DNA from: Ectothiorhodospira shaposhnikovii
GTDB lineage: Bacteria > Pseudomonadota > Gammaproteobacteria > Ectothiorhodospirales > Ectothiorhodospiraceae
NCBI RefSeq assembly: GCF_016584105.1
Contig: NZ_NRSM01000005.1
Location: 1 to 64,000 of the forward strand
DNA length: 64,000 nt
Reading direction: 5' to 3'
In this document: one piece after another, positions 34,718-44,227 of the stretch
Numbering within the stretch: the first letter of the stretch is position 1
Layout: every line of letters begins with the position of its first letter
Translations under genes and position numbers: made by a program
Notes under the pieces: model-generated
The model's input: only the letters and a program-made list of their open reading frames with translations
What the model was told of the DNA's origin: nothing
Database searches by the model: none

Positions 34718-35770
34718 ATGCAGTCCCTGCTGATCATTCGTCTCTCCGCCATCGGCGACGTGGTGATGGCCTCGCCGCTGCCGGCCGTGTTCCGCGCCGC
34801 CTGGCCCGATGTGCGCATCACCTGGCTGGTGGAGCCCCAGGTGGCGGGGCTGGTGTCCCGGCATCCCCAGGTGGACCGGGTGGTGGTCTGGCCCAAGGCT
34901 CAGTGGCGATCCCTGTTCCGCCGCTTGCGGTGGATCCGTCTGGGGCGGGAGGTGGTCCGGTTTGTCCGGGAACTGCGGGCCGAGCCTTACGATATGGCGG
35001 TGGATCTGCAGGGGCTTTTGAAAAGCGGTCTGCTCACCCGCCTGTCGGGGGCGCGGGAGCGGGTGGGACTGGGGTCCCGGGAGGGCAGCGGGGTGTTCAT
35101 GACCCGGGTGGTGCCCCGGGGTGGCGACCCCCGTCGCATCGGTTCGGAATACCGGTATCTGGCCCAGGCGCTGGGGCTTGAGCCGGGTGCCTTCTTCATG
35201 CAGGTGGGGCTGCGCCCGGAGGATGAGGCCGTGGGGTGCCAGGTGGCCGAGGCCCAGGGTGTTCGGGGCTATGTGGTGGGCTGTCCGTTCACCACCCGGC
35301 CACAGAAACACTGGGTGGAGGCCGCCTGGGCGGAACTGGCCCGGCGCATTCATCAGGCACTGGGACAGCCCATGGTGTTGTTGGGGGGGGGCGATGACAG
35401 GGAGGCCGCCGACCGGATTCAGGCCCTGGCCGGTGCGGCGGTGGACAACCGGGTGGGGCAGACCTCCCTGACCCAGGCGGCGGCCGTGATCCGCCGGGCC
35501 GGGCTGCTGGTGGGGGTGGACACGGGGCTGACCCACATGGGACCGGCCTTCGACGTCCCCACGGTGGCCCTGTTCGGGTCCACCTGTCCCTACCTGGACA
35601 CCGGGCGGGACAACACAGTGGTGATCTACCACGACCTGCCCTGTGCCCCCTGCCGACGCAATCCCACTTGCGACGGGCGTTTTGATTGCCTGACGGGCAT
35701 CTCGGTGGATGAAGTCATGACAGAGGTGGAGCGGTTGTTGCCGACAACGCCGATCAAGGAGTCGTCCTGA
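34718..35770 (+). CDS. ADP-heptose:LPS heptosyltransferase-like (GT9)
   Basis: 350 aa. GT9 features are LLIIRLSAIGDVVMASPLPA at the N-terminus, AVDLQGLLKSGLLTRLSGAR, CPFTTRPQKHW, and GVDTGLTHMGPAFDVPTVAL, where D-T-G-x-x-H-x-x binds ADP-heptose. It probably adds heptose to the LPS inner core; WaaC/WaaF or a capsule-type role cannot be separated by reading. HldE, which makes the heptose donor, is encoded at 39375. ATG 34718 was chosen over TTG 34706. A -10-like TAAAAT is at 34684-34689. One-base overlap (TGATG) couples it to the next gene. Confidence 0.85.
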   Translation: MQSLLIIRLSAIGDVVMASPLPAVFRAAWPDVRITWLVEPQVAGLVSRHPQVDRVVVWPKAQWRSLFRRLRWIRLGREVVRFVRELRAEPYDMAVDLQGLLKSGLLTRLSGARERVGLGSREGSGVFMTRVVPRGGDPRRIGSEYRYLAQALGLEPGAFFMQVGLRPEDEAVGCQVAEAQGVRGYVVGCPFTTRPQKHWVEAAWAELARRIHQALGQPMVLLGGGDDREAADRIQALAGAAVDNRVGQTSLTQAAAVIRRAGLLVGVDTGLTHMGPAFDVPTVALFGSTCPYLDTGRDNTVVIYHDLPCAPCRRNPTCDGRFDCLTGISVDEVMTEVERLLPTTPIKESS

Positions 35771-36855
35771 TGCGTATCCTGCATGTGGAGACCGGCCGCC
35801 ATCTTTATGGCGGCGCGCTGCAGGTCCGTTACCTGCTGGAAGGGCTGTCGGCCCGGGGGGTCGCCAATGTGCTGGTGTGCCCTTCGGGGGCGGCCATTGC
35901 CGGGGCCTCGGCGGCTTTTTGCGAGGCGGTCCATGAGGTGCCCATGGGAGGGGATCTGGATCTGGGCTTCGTGGGTCGCTTGAAGCGCGTGATCCGGGAG
36001 ACCCGGCCGGATCTGGTGCATCTGCACAGTCGTCGCGGAGCTGATGTGCTGGGGGGGATCGCGGCCCGGCGGGTCGGGGTGCCGGTGGTGCTGTCCCGGC
36101 GGGTGGATAATCCGGAGCCGGCCCCGTGGGCGCGGTTGAAGTACCGTCTGTTCGACCGGGTCATCACCATCTCGGAAGCGATCCGGCAAGTGCTGCTGGC
36201 GGAAGGCGTGTCCCCTGAACGGGTGGTCTGCGTGCCCAGCGCGGTGGATATGAATGCCTGGCAGGGGGCGTGTGACCGGGAAGGGTTCCAGGCCGCCTGC
36301 GGCCTTGCGCCCGGTGAGCGGGCGGTGGGGGTGATTGCCCAGTTGATTACCCGCAAGGGGCATCGTCATCTGTTGACGGCGGCGCCGGCGATCCTGGCGG
36401 CCCATCCCGAGGTGCGGCTGCTGCTATTCGGTCAGGGGCCGCTGGAAGCCCAGCTCAGGGCGCGGATCGAGGACATGGGGCTGACGGGGCAGGTGCGTCT
36501 GATGGGGTTCCGGGATGACCTGGAACGCATCCTGCCCTGTCTGGATCTGGTGGTGCATCCGGCGGACATGGAGGGGCTGGGGGTCTCCCTGCTGCAGGCC
36601 GCCGCCGCGGGGGTGCCCCTGGTGGGGACCCGGGCGGGCGGCGTGCCCGAGATCATCGGCGATGACGAGGCCGGTGTGCTGGTGCCGCCGGGGGATGCCC
36701 CGGCCCTGGCACGGGCGGTGATTGATCTGCTGGGGGATCGGTCGGCCCTGCGGCGCCTGGGGGAGGCCGGTCGCCGTCGGGTGGCGGCGCGGTTCTCCGT
36801 GGAGGCCATGGTGGCCGGAAATCTGGCGGTCTATCAGGGACTGGTGCATGGATAA
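35770..36855 (+). CDS. GT4 family glycosyltransferase
   Basis: 361 aa. HVETGRHLYGGALQVRYLLE opens the N-domain. VITISEAIRQVLL, GVIAQLITRKGHRHLLTAA, LLLFGQGPLEAQLRARI and the site HPADMEGLGVSLLQAAAAGV (E-x7 pattern) mark the C-domain. It lies between a heptosyltransferase and a membrane GT and overlaps both, so it probably acts in LPS core or O-chain assembly. Confidence 0.85.
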   Translation: MRILHVETGRHLYGGALQVRYLLEGLSARGVANVLVCPSGAAIAGASAAFCEAVHEVPMGGDLDLGFVGRLKRVIRETRPDLVHLHSRRGADVLGGIAARRVGVPVVLSRRVDNPEPAPWARLKYRLFDRVITISEAIRQVLLAEGVSPERVVCVPSAVDMNAWQGACDREGFQAACGLAPGERAVGVIAQLITRKGHRHLLTAAPAILAAHPEVRLLLFGQGPLEAQLRARIEDMGLTGQVRLMGFRDDLERILPCLDLVVHPADMEGLGVSLLQAAAAGVPLVGTRAGGVPEIIGDDEAGVLVPPGDAPALARAVIDLLGDRSALRRLGEAGRRRVAARFSVEAMVAGNLAVYQGLVHG

Positions 36856-38344
36856 AGGCGCAATGGGAGAACCACGCCGACACTGGGGCTTCTGGCTGCT
36901 GCTGGGGTTGGCGGTCTATTTCACCCTCCATGTGATCATCCGCGCCACCGGGTCCGCGGTGCTGGAGCTGGACGAGGCCGAGCAGGTCATCGTGACCCAG
37001 TGGTGGCTGGCCGGGTATTCCGGGCAGCCCCCCCTCTATGCCTGGCTGCAGGCCGCGGCGTTCCGGGTGCTGGGCATGGACCTGTGGGCCCTGAGCCTGG
37101 TCAAGAACACCCTGCTGTTTCTCACCTGGCTGTTCGTGTTCCTCTCCGCCCGGCGTCTGTTGGGGGATGTCCGGCTGGCGGTGCTGGCCACCCTGTCCCT
37201 GTTCCTGATCCCCCAGGTGGCCTGGGAGTCCCAGCGGGATCTGACCCATTCGGTGATGGTGACCACGGTGGCGGCCGCATCCTTTTACGCGATGCTGCGT
37301 TGGCTGGACCGGCCCCATGTGGGGCATTACCTGCTGATCGGCCTGCTGTTCGGGCTGGGGGTGTTGTCCAAGTACAACTTTCTGGTGTTCGCCGCCGCCG
37401 CCGGGCTGGCCCTGCTGAGCTGTGCCCGGGGACGGTCCCTGCTGCTGCATCCGCGCATCCTGTGGAGCGCCCTGGTGGCGTTGCTGGTGATCCTGCCCCA
37501 CGCCCTGTGGGTCTGGCACAGCCGGGATCTGGGCACTCAGTCCCTGGACAAGCTGGATTTCGGGGGTGGATTCTGGCCCTGGTCCGGGCTGGGCTCCCTG
37601 GTGCTGGCGGTACTGGGCTTCCTGGCATTGCTGTTGCTGGTCATGGGGGGGGTGTTCCGGCGGGATTTTTTCCGTGCCCTGCTCAAGCGCCGGGGCGGTC
37701 CGGCGGCCTTTCCCATCCACCGCTACCTCTGGATCCTGTTGGCTCTGCTGGTGCTGATGGCCCTGCTGGGGGTGTCCCACTTCAAGGACCGCTGGATGCT
37801 GCCCCTGCTGCTGGTCTTTCCCCTGTTCGTGTTCGCCATGATGGGCACGGCGGCCCTGAGCCGTGCCCGGGTGCGGGCGTATCTGTCGGTCTGTCTGCTG
37901 GTGCCCGTGCTGGTGCTGGTGGTGATGGCCTGGCGGGTGCAGACCTGGCCGGTGCTGGAGTCCCAGCATCGGCATGTCTACCCCTTTGACGAGCGGGTGA
38001 GCGAGATCCGGGATCTGGGCTTCAGCCAGGGTCTGATCGTGGGGGATCGGGCCTTTGTGGCGGGCAATCTGCGTTTTCGCCTGCCCCGGAGTCAGGCCGT
38101 GATCCCGGAGGTGAATCCCGGCGGACTGCGGTGCAGACCCGGTGATGATCTGCTGGTGGCCTGGGACGCGGACCGACAGCGGCAGATCCCCGGTCGGCTT
38201 GGGGACTGGCTCACGGCGGAACTGGGCCTGTCCACCGGGAACCTGATGCCCCGGTGGCTGGAATCCGGTGGGGGGGCAGGCCCGGTGATGGGCGTGGTGG
38301 TGCTGCCGGGGGCGCTGGAGGGGGACTGCCGGGTGAATCAATAG
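36848..38344 (+). CDS. GT39/ArnT-like integral membrane glycosyltransferase
   Basis: 498 aa from ATG 36848, overlapping the previous gene by 8 bases. The first periplasmic loop has VLELDEAEQVIVTQWWLAGY and SGQPPLYAWLQAAAF, with the acidic D-E pair and the QPPLY motif typical of the PMT_2 (GT83) family. About ten membrane segments follow, then a soluble tail from about residue 390. These enzymes use polyprenyl-phosphate sugars at the periplasmic face. The last 7 bases overlap the convergent acyltransferase gene. Confidence 0.8.
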   Translation: MDKGAMGEPRRHWGFWLLLGLAVYFTLHVIIRATGSAVLELDEAEQVIVTQWWLAGYSGQPPLYAWLQAAAFRVLGMDLWALSLVKNTLLFLTWLFVFLSARRLLGDVRLAVLATLSLFLIPQVAWESQRDLTHSVMVTTVAAASFYAMLRWLDRPHVGHYLLIGLLFGLGVLSKYNFLVFAAAAGLALLSCARGRSLLLHPRILWSALVALLVILPHALWVWHSRDLGTQSLDKLDFGGGFWPWSGLGSLVLAVLGFLALLLLVMGGVFRRDFFRALLKRRGGPAAFPIHRYLWILLALLVLMALLGVSHFKDRWMLPLLLVFPLFVFAMMGTAALSRARVRAYLSVCLLVPVLVLVVMAWRVQTWPVLESQHRHVYPFDERVSEIRDLGFSQGLIVGDRAFVAGNLRFRLPRSQAVIPEVNPGGLRCRPGDDLLVAWDADRQRQIPGRLGDWLTAELGLSTGNLMPRWLESGGGAGPVMGVVVLPGALEGDCRVNQ

Positions 38345-39258
38345 TATTTCGGTAATCCCCAGCTGCGCTTGTACTTGAAGCGCCGGTGGGTCCAGAAATA
38401 CTGTTCCGGCGCCACCCGGATGGCCGCCTCGATGACGGCGTTGATGCGTCGGGCGTCCTGGGCCGGATCCTCTCCGGGGAAGTCTTCAAGGGGCTCGCCG
38501 ATCACCAGCCGGTAGCCCTGTCGGCCGGGCAGGCGGTAGCCGAAGAAGGGGATGACCGGGGCGCCGCTGATCTTCGCCAGGCGGGCGGTGGCCGGATTGG
38601 TGGCGGCGGGGACACCGAAGAAGGGGACGATCACCGCGTTGCCGTTCTTGAAGGCCTGGTCCGGGGCGTACCACAGGGCCTGGCCCTGCTTCAGGACGCG
38701 GATGGCGTCCCGGGCCTGGTCGCGGCGGATGGCCCGCAGATAATGGGTCTGCCGGTTCTGCCGGAAGCAGTGTTCCATCACCGGATTTTCGTGGGGGCGG
38801 TACATCACGGCAAAGTCCTGATGGGCGCAGAGCAGGCGTCCCGCCAGCTCCAGGGTGGTGAAGTGGGCCGACAGCAGCAGTGCCCCCTTGCCTTTTTCCA
38901 GTGTCCGTTGCAGGTGTTCCAGTCCCTCGATCCGGGCCAGTCCCTCAAGCGCCCGGTCGCTGCCCCACCAGCTCAGGGGGGTCTCGAAGATGCCCGCGCC
39001 CATGGCGCGAAAATGGGCCTTGACCAGGGCCTTTTGCGCAGCCGGCTCCAGCTCGGGAAAACATAGCCCGATATTGACCTCGGCGATCCGCCGCCGACGC
39101 CGGGCCAGCGGGTAGAGCAGGGCGCCCAGGGTCTCGCCGGTCCGGATCTGCCAGTGCCAGGGCAGCACCCGGACCAGGGTGCGGAACAGGGCCACGCCCA
39201 GCCACATGGGCCAGTGGACGGGATGGTACGGGTGGGTGGGGGGCTGTTTTCGGGCCAT
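38338..39258 (-). CDS. Lipid A biosynthesis acyltransferase (LpxL/HtrB family)
   Basis: 306 aa. The H-x4-E/D catalytic motif is in LLLSAHFTTLELAGRLLCAH (H, then E five residues on), with YRPHENPVMEHCF, LWYAPDQAFKNGNAVIVPFF and EQYFWTHRRFKYKR, all standard LpxL/HtrB features. It adds a secondary acyl chain to KDO2-lipid IVA at the inner membrane. An extended -10 (TGCTACAAT, 39295-39287) lies just upstream. The divergent neighbour is hldE. Confidence 0.9.
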   Translation of the reverse strand: MARKQPPTHPYHPVHWPMWLGVALFRTLVRVLPWHWQIRTGETLGALLYPLARRRRRIAEVNIGLCFPELEPAAQKALVKAHFRAMGAGIFETPLSWWGSDRALEGLARIEGLEHLQRTLEKGKGALLLSAHFTTLELAGRLLCAHQDFAVMYRPHENPVMEHCFRQNRQTHYLRAIRRDQARDAIRVLKQGQALWYAPDQAFKNGNAVIVPFFGVPAATNPATARLAKISGAPVIPFFGYRLPGRQGYRLVIGEPLEDFPGEDPAQDARRINAVIEAAIRVAPEQYFWTHRRFKYKRSWGLPKYY

Positions 39259-39286
39259 GGGGATGTTTGCGGAGGGCGGGTTGCGG

Positions 39287-39295
39287 ATTGTAGCA
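39287..39295 (-). promoter_or_regulatory. Extended -10 promoter of the lauroyl transferase gene
   Basis: TGCTACAAT on the minus strand ends 28 bases before ATG 39258; the -35 is weak. Confidence 0.45.
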
Positions 39296-39374
39296 AATGG
39301 GTTCGTGTCCGCAGGGCGATGGACCGACCCATGGTAAGATCCCTCCCCGGTTTCCTCTGCAAGGTAGTCAAGCC

Positions 39375-40799
39375 GTGAATCTGCACATGCCCGCCTTTGA
39401 ACAGGCCCGGATCATGGTGGTGGGTGATCTCATGCTGGATCGCTACTGGTCCGGGGCCACCGCCCGCATCTCCCCCGAGGCCCCGGTGCCCGTGGTTCAC
39501 GTGAACGAGGTCGAGGAACGTCCCGGCGGGGCGGCCAACGTGGCCGTCAACCTGGCCCGGCTGGGGGTGCAGACCCGGCTGCTGGGCATTGTGGGCGAGG
39601 ACGAGGCCGGCCATGCCCTGGAAGGGCTCCTGGCCCAGGCCCGGGTGAGCTGTGATTTCGCCCGCTCGTCCCGGGCGACCACCATCACCAAGCTGCGGGT
39701 CCTGAGCCGCCATCAGCAGTTGTTGCGCCTGGATTTCGAACAGTCCCTGGAGGCCGCGGATACCGCGTCCCTGCCGGATCGCCTGGCGGGGCATCTGGAC
39801 GGGCAGGCGGTGGTGGTGCTGTCGGATTACGGCAAGGGGACCCTGACCGAGGTGGCGCGCATGATCCGCACGGCCCGTGAGGCCCGGGTGCCGGTGCTGG
39901 TGGATCCCAAGGGGCGTGATTTCGAGCGCTACCGGGGCGCCACCCTGCTCACCCCCAACCTGGCCGAGTTTGAGGCCGTGGTGGGATCTTGTCCCCGTGA
40001 CGATCTGCTGGTCAGTCGGGGTGAACGGTTGCGGATGGATCTGGATCTGGAGGCCCTGCTCATCACCCTGAGCGAGCGGGGCATGCTGCTGCTGCGGGCG
40101 GGACGGGACCCTTTGCACCTGCCCACCCGCGCCCGGGAGGTCTATGACGTGACCGGGGCGGGGGATACGGTGATCGCGGTGATCGCGGCGGCCCTGGGGG
40201 CCGGACAGGATCTGGCCCAGGCGGCGGCCCTGGCCAATCTGGCGGCGGGCATCGTGGTGGGCAAGCTGGGCACCGGCTGCGTGACCCCGGCGGAGCTGCG
40301 GGCGGCGGTCAGGGGGCATCAGGGAGGCTGGAGCAGCCTGCTGTCGGAGGCGGACCTGCTGCTGGCGGTGCAGGAGGCCCGGGCCCAGGGGGAGCGGGTG
40401 GTGATGACCAACGGGTGCTTCGACATCCTCCATGCGGGACATGTGGCCTATCTGGAACAGGCCCGGCGTCTGGGGGATCGTCTCATCGTGGCGGTGAATG
40501 ATGACGCCTCTGTGCGCCGTCTCAAGGGCCATGGGCGGCCGGTGAACGGTCTGGAGCGACGCATGGCGGTGCTGGCGGGGCTGGCCTCGGTGGACTGGGT
40601 GGTGCCGTTCCGGGAGGATACGCCGGAGCGACTGATCCGGGCCGTGTCGCCGGACGTGCTGGTGAAGGGCGGGGACTACCGGCCCGAGGAGATCGTGGGC
40701 GGTGACCATGTCCGTGCCCTGGGCGGCCGGGTGGAAGTGCTGCCGTTCCTGGATGGGGTGTCCACCACCCGGGTCATCGACCGGATCCGGGGCACCTGA
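39375..40799 (+). CDS. hldE: Bifunctional heptose-7-phosphate kinase / heptose-1-phosphate adenylyltransferase
   Basis: 474 aa from GTG 39375, which matches the family N-terminus; ATG 39387 is an alternative. The ribokinase-type first domain has [30 protein letters not shown] and [13 protein letters not shown]. The second domain, from about residue 340, is a nucleotidyltransferase with [20 protein letters not shown]. Together they make ADP-D-glycero-manno-heptose for the LPS core. It is followed by waaA after 16 bases. Confidence 0.95.
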   Translation: MNLHMPAFEQARIMVVGDLMLDRYWSGATARISPEAPVPVVHVNEVEERPGGAANVAVNLARLGVQTRLLGIVGEDEAGHALEGLLAQARVSCDFARSSRATTITKLRVLSRHQQLLRLDFEQSLEAADTASLPDRLAGHLDGQAVVVLSDYGKGTLTEVARMIRTAREARVPVLVDPKGRDFERYRGATLLTPNLAEFEAVVGSCPRDDLLVSRGERLRMDLDLEALLITLSERGMLLLRAGRDPLHLPTRAREVYDVTGAGDTVIAVIAAALGAGQDLAQAAALANLAAGIVVGKLGTGCVTPAELRAAVRGHQGGWSSLLSEADLLLAVQEARAQGERVVMTNGCFDILHAGHVAYLEQARRLGDRLIVAVNDDASVRRLKGHGRPVNGLERRMAVLAGLASVDWVVPFREDTPERLIRAVSPDVLVKGGDYRPEEIVGGDHVRALGGRVEVLPFLDGVSTTRVIDRIRGT

Positions 40800-40815
40800 C
40801 GACCCTCTGACCGGC

Positions 40816-42072
40816 ATGCGCGTACTCTATTCCCTGATCCTCTATCTCATCACGCCGCTGGTGCTGGCGCGGTTGCTCCTGCGCAGCCGCGCCAATCCGG
40901 ATTATCGTCACCGCTGGGGGGAGCGCCTGGGCTGGGCGCCCCGCCTGCCGGATCGGCCCCGGCTCTGGGTGCACGCGGTCTCGGTGGGGGAGGTGGCGGC
41001 CGCCGCAGTGCTGGTGGCGGGGCTGAGGCGGCGGTTCCCCGGGCATGCCATCCTGATCACCACCACCACCCCCACCGGTTCCGCCGAGGTGATCCGTCGT
41101 TTCGGGAACTCGGTGGAACACTGTTATCTGCCCTATGACCTGCCCGATGGGGTGGCCCGCTTTCTGGCGCGGGCGCGTCCCGAGCGGCTGCTGGTGATGG
41201 AGACCGAGCTGTGGCCCAACCTGTATCGGGCCTGTGCCCGCCGGGGCATCCCGGTGATGGTGGTCAATGCCCGCCTGTCGGCCCGTTCTGCCCGTGGCTA
41301 TGCCCGCATCCGGCCCCTGGTCCGGCAGACCCTGGCTCAGGTGTCCGGGATCGCGGCCCGGGGGGAGGAGGATGCCCGCCGTTTTCTGGCCCTGGGTGCC
41401 CGGCCCGATCAGGTGCGGGTGAGCGGCAACATCAAGTATGACCTGACCCTGTCCGATGACCTGATCCAGGCCGCGGCGACGTTGCGCGCGCAGGTGGGCG
41501 AGCGGCCGGTGTGGATTGCCGCCAGTACCCATGCGGGGGAGGACGAACAGGTGCTGGCGGCGCACCGGCACCTGCTGTCCCGGTGGCCCGGGGCCCTGCT
41601 GATCCTGGTGCCCCGCCATCCGGAGCGTTTCGATGCCGTGACGGCCCTGTGCCGGGCGCAGGGCTTCACCGTGATGCATCGCAGTGCCGGCCTGCCGCCC
41701 AAGGTCGGGGATGCCGTGTGGCTGGGGGATACCATGGGAGAGCTGATGCAGCTCTACGGAGTGGCCTCGGTGGCCTTCGTGGGGGGCAGCCTGGTGCCCA
41801 CCGGCGGGCACAATCCACTGGAGCCGGCCGCCCATGGGGTGGTGGTGGTGACCGGTCCGCAGGTATTCAATTTCACCGAGGTCTACCAGGCTCTGGAGCG
41901 GGCCGGGGGCATGTGCCGGGTGGTGGATGCCGATGGGCTGGCGGAGGCGGTATCGGCCCTGTGGGCGGACCCGTCGGCCCGCCGTGCCATGACAACGGCG
42001 GCCCGACGGGTGCTGGATGAAAACCGGGGTGCGGTGGAGCGGGTGCTGGACTGGGTGGAACAGGCCTCTTGA
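40816..42072 (+). CDS. waaA: 3-deoxy-D-manno-octulosonic acid (KDO) transferase
   Basis: 418 aa. It has an N-terminal membrane anchor, then LWVHAVSVGEVAAAAVLVAG with the catalytic Glu, METELWPNLYRACARRGIPV, VSGNIKYDL, STHAGEDEQVLAAH, GGSLVPTGGHNPLEPAAHG. This GT30 enzyme transfers KDO to lipid IVA. The genes for making KDO (kdsD and kdsC) are at 57702-59240. The gene converges on an isochorismatase-family gene. Confidence 0.95.
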   Translation: MRVLYSLILYLITPLVLARLLLRSRANPDYRHRWGERLGWAPRLPDRPRLWVHAVSVGEVAAAAVLVAGLRRRFPGHAILITTTTPTGSAEVIRRFGNSVEHCYLPYDLPDGVARFLARARPERLLVMETELWPNLYRACARRGIPVMVVNARLSARSARGYARIRPLVRQTLAQVSGIAARGEEDARRFLALGARPDQVRVSGNIKYDLTLSDDLIQAAATLRAQVGERPVWIAASTHAGEDEQVLAAHRHLLSRWPGALLILVPRHPERFDAVTALCRAQGFTVMHRSAGLPPKVGDAVWLGDTMGELMQLYGVASVAFVGGSLVPTGGHNPLEPAAHGVVVVTGPQVFNFTEVYQALERAGGMCRVVDADGLAEAVSALWADPSARRAMTTAARRVLDENRGAVERVLDWVEQAS

Positions 42073-42085
42073 AGGCCGGCTCGGC

Positions 42086-42658
42086 TTAACGGATCAGGTT
42101 CAGGATTTCCTTGAACTTCGGATGGCGTGAGTCCCCCAGCCATTCGAACAGCACCGACTCGAAATTGGTGATGATCACTCCGGACCGGGCCATGCGGGCC
42201 AGGGCATTGGCCTTGTTGCGTGGGTCCCGGGAGCAGACGGCATCTTCCACCACGAAGACCTGGAATCCGGTCTCCACCAGCAGCAGGGCGGTCTGCAGCA
42301 CGCAGACATGGGACTCCATGCCGCATATCACCACCTGGGGTCGCCCGGCACGTTGCAAGGCGCCCATGATGCCCTCGTCGCGGCAACAGGAGAAGGTGGT
42401 CTTCTCCAGCACCTGGACCACTTCCGGCAGCATGCCCTGAATCTCACCGGCGGTATGCCCGATACCCTGTGGGTACTGTTCGGTCACCGTGACCGGGATA
42501 CCCAGCACGCCGGCCCCCTGGGCCAGGCTGCCGGCCCGCCGATAGACCTCAAGGCGGGTGTCGGCGTCCATGGCCACGGCCAGCCTCGCCTGGATGTCCA
42601 CCACCAGGAGCTGGCTGTGGCCCGCGCTGCAAAGGGGGGAGGGATGGGCAGGTTTCAT
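42086..42658 (-). CDS. Isochorismatase-family cysteine hydrolase
   Basis: 190 aa. The catalytic triad is visible as LLVVDIQARLA (Asp), VLEKTTFSC (Lys) and CGMESHVCVLQTALLL (Cys). YcaC/nicotinamidase-like enzymes hydrolyse amides or similar bonds; the substrate cannot be inferred. The start ATG 42658 overlaps the tolC stop by one base (GTG 42661 would give a 4-base overlap), so it is co-translated with tolC. Confidence 0.85.
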   Translation of the reverse strand: MKPAHPSPLCSAGHSQLLVVDIQARLAVAMDADTRLEVYRRAGSLAQGAGVLGIPVTVTEQYPQGIGHTAGEIQGMLPEVVQVLEKTTFSCCRDEGIMGALQRAGRPQVVICGMESHVCVLQTALLLVETGFQVFVVEDAVCSRDPRNKANALARMARSGVIITNFESVLFEWLGDSRHPKFKEILNLIR

Positions 42659-43986
42659 CACCGGTCCAGCCAGGTGTTGATGGCGAGCAGGTCATCCTCG
42701 CTCAGGGTGCCCGCGGCCTGCTTCAGGCGCAGGGTGTCCAGCAGATAGGCATAGCGGGATTCGGCATAATCCCGCTCGGCCCGGAACACCTGACGCAGTT
42801 CCAGCAGCACGTCTACGGCGGTACGGGTGCCCACCTCGAACCCGGCTTCGGCGGCCTCGAAGGAGGCGCGGGTGGATTCCAGGGCCTGTTCCAGGGCGTT
42901 GACCCTTGAGATGCCGGCGTTCACCGACAGGAAGGCGCTGCGGGCCTGGCGTACGGTCTGGCGTTCGGTCAGCTCCAGTTCCTCCCTGGCGGCATCAAAG
43001 CTTTCCCGGGCCTCGCGGGTGAGGGAGGTGGTGCGGCCGCCGGTGTAGATGGGCACCCTCAGCTGGATGCCCACCTGGGCGTCGCGGGTGTCGAGGAAGT
43101 TGCTGGCCAGCTGTCCGCCGGGGGCATTGTGAAAATCCCGGTCGGTGTAGCTGGCCGAAAGACCCACGGTGGGGTAATGACCGGCCCGCTGGCGCTTGAT
43201 TTCCTCGGCGGCCACTTCGGTGCCGAAGCGGCGGGCGATCAGGGCCAGGTTGGCCTCCAGGGCCGTCTGTACCCACTGATCCATGTTGCCCGGCTCCGGC
43301 GAGACCAGGGGCATGCGTTCCGACAGCAGGGCCAGCTGATCATGGAACTGTCCGGTGATCACCATCAGTTCCTCGCCGGCCAGGTCCAGGCGGTTGAGGG
43401 CGGCGATTTCCTCGGCCACGGCCAGGTCGAACTGGGCCTGTGCTTCCTTGACGTCGGTGATGGCGATCAGGCCCACCTCGAAACGGCGTTCCACCTGCTC
43501 AAGCTGGCGGCCGATGGCTTCCTTTTCCGCCCGGGCGAAGGAGAGGTTGTCCTGGGCTGCCAGCACGTCGAAGTAGGCCTCCGCCACCCGCAGGATCAGG
43601 CCCTGCCGGGTGGCGTCGCGTACCGCGGTGGCCTGGGCGATGCCCAGGTCGGCCTGCCGCAGGGCCACGTAGTTGCGATGGTCATAGAGGGTCTGGTCCA
43701 GGGACAGCTCGAAGCTGCTGGTCTGGTAATCGAAGGAATTGCCGCCCCGGTCGGTATCCGTATAGGCGTAGGCGGCGGTACCTTCGATCTGCGGCAGCAG
43801 TACCGACCTGGCCTGGGGACGCTGTTCCAGGGCCGCCCGGTATCTGGCCTCGGCGGCGCGGAGTTCCGCGTCACGCTCCAGGGCTGTACGGTATACCTGT
43901 ACGAGGTCGGTGGCCTGGAGAGGGGCGGTTGCTACTGTGAGTCCGACGAGGGCGGCGGCCAGCAGGGTCTTGGGAAAACGGCTCAT
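42658..43986 (-). CDS. tolC: TolC family outer-membrane efflux channel
   Basis: 442 aa from ATG 43986, with GGAGA 8 bases upstream; an ATG at 44028 would add residues before the signal peptide. The signal peptide ends ATAPLQA. Two OEP repeats are seen, with heptad helices (AALEQRPQARSVLLPQIEGT; GLILRVAEAYFDVLAAQDNL) and the second repeat from about residue 230. It forms the outer-membrane duct for type I secretion and RND/MFS efflux. It is followed in overlap by the isochorismatase-family gene. Confidence 0.9.
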   Translation of the reverse strand: MSRFPKTLLAAALVGLTVATAPLQATDLVQVYRTALERDAELRAAEARYRAALEQRPQARSVLLPQIEGTAAYAYTDTDRGGNSFDYQTSSFELSLDQTLYDHRNYVALRQADLGIAQATAVRDATRQGLILRVAEAYFDVLAAQDNLSFARAEKEAIGRQLEQVERRFEVGLIAITDVKEAQAQFDLAVAEEIAALNRLDLAGEELMVITGQFHDQLALLSERMPLVSPEPGNMDQWVQTALEANLALIARRFGTEVAAEEIKRQRAGHYPTVGLSASYTDRDFHNAPGGQLASNFLDTRDAQVGIQLRVPIYTGGRTTSLTREARESFDAAREELELTERQTVRQARSAFLSVNAGISRVNALEQALESTRASFEAAEAGFEVGTRTAVDVLLELRQVFRAERDYAESRYAYLLDTLRLKQAAGTLSEDDLLAINTWLDR

Positions 43987-44123
43987 TGGGTGTCTCCGGC
44001 CCGCGCGGGCAAGAAGGAAATATTCCATCAGTGAATCCTGATTATCCTACCGGGAACCGGAAAAAAATGCATAGGGGAAACGCTGAATAATCCCCGTTTC
44101 ATTTCCGCCACTCCCATCGCCCC

Positions 44124-44193
44124 CGTCACTCCCGCGAAAGCGGGAGCCCAGGCTCAGCGGCGACACTGGATTCCCGCTTTCGCGGGAATGACG
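44124..44193. repeat. Dispersed palindromic repeat (REP-like), copy 2
   Basis: This copy begins CGTCACTCCCGCGAAAGCGG and ends CTTTCGCGGGAATGACG, with the same two-hairpin palindrome as copy 1 at 34546-34616. It lies between tolC and the rhodanese gene. Confidence 0.8.
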
Positions 44194-44227
44194 TGTTCAG
44201 GACATCCCCGGGTGATCCGCCGGGACA

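Noticed and set aside
36653-38341. 562-codon minus-strand frame rich in Gln and His
   Set aside because: It is antisense to the GT4 and membrane GT genes; the composition is that of a reversed hydrophobic protein.
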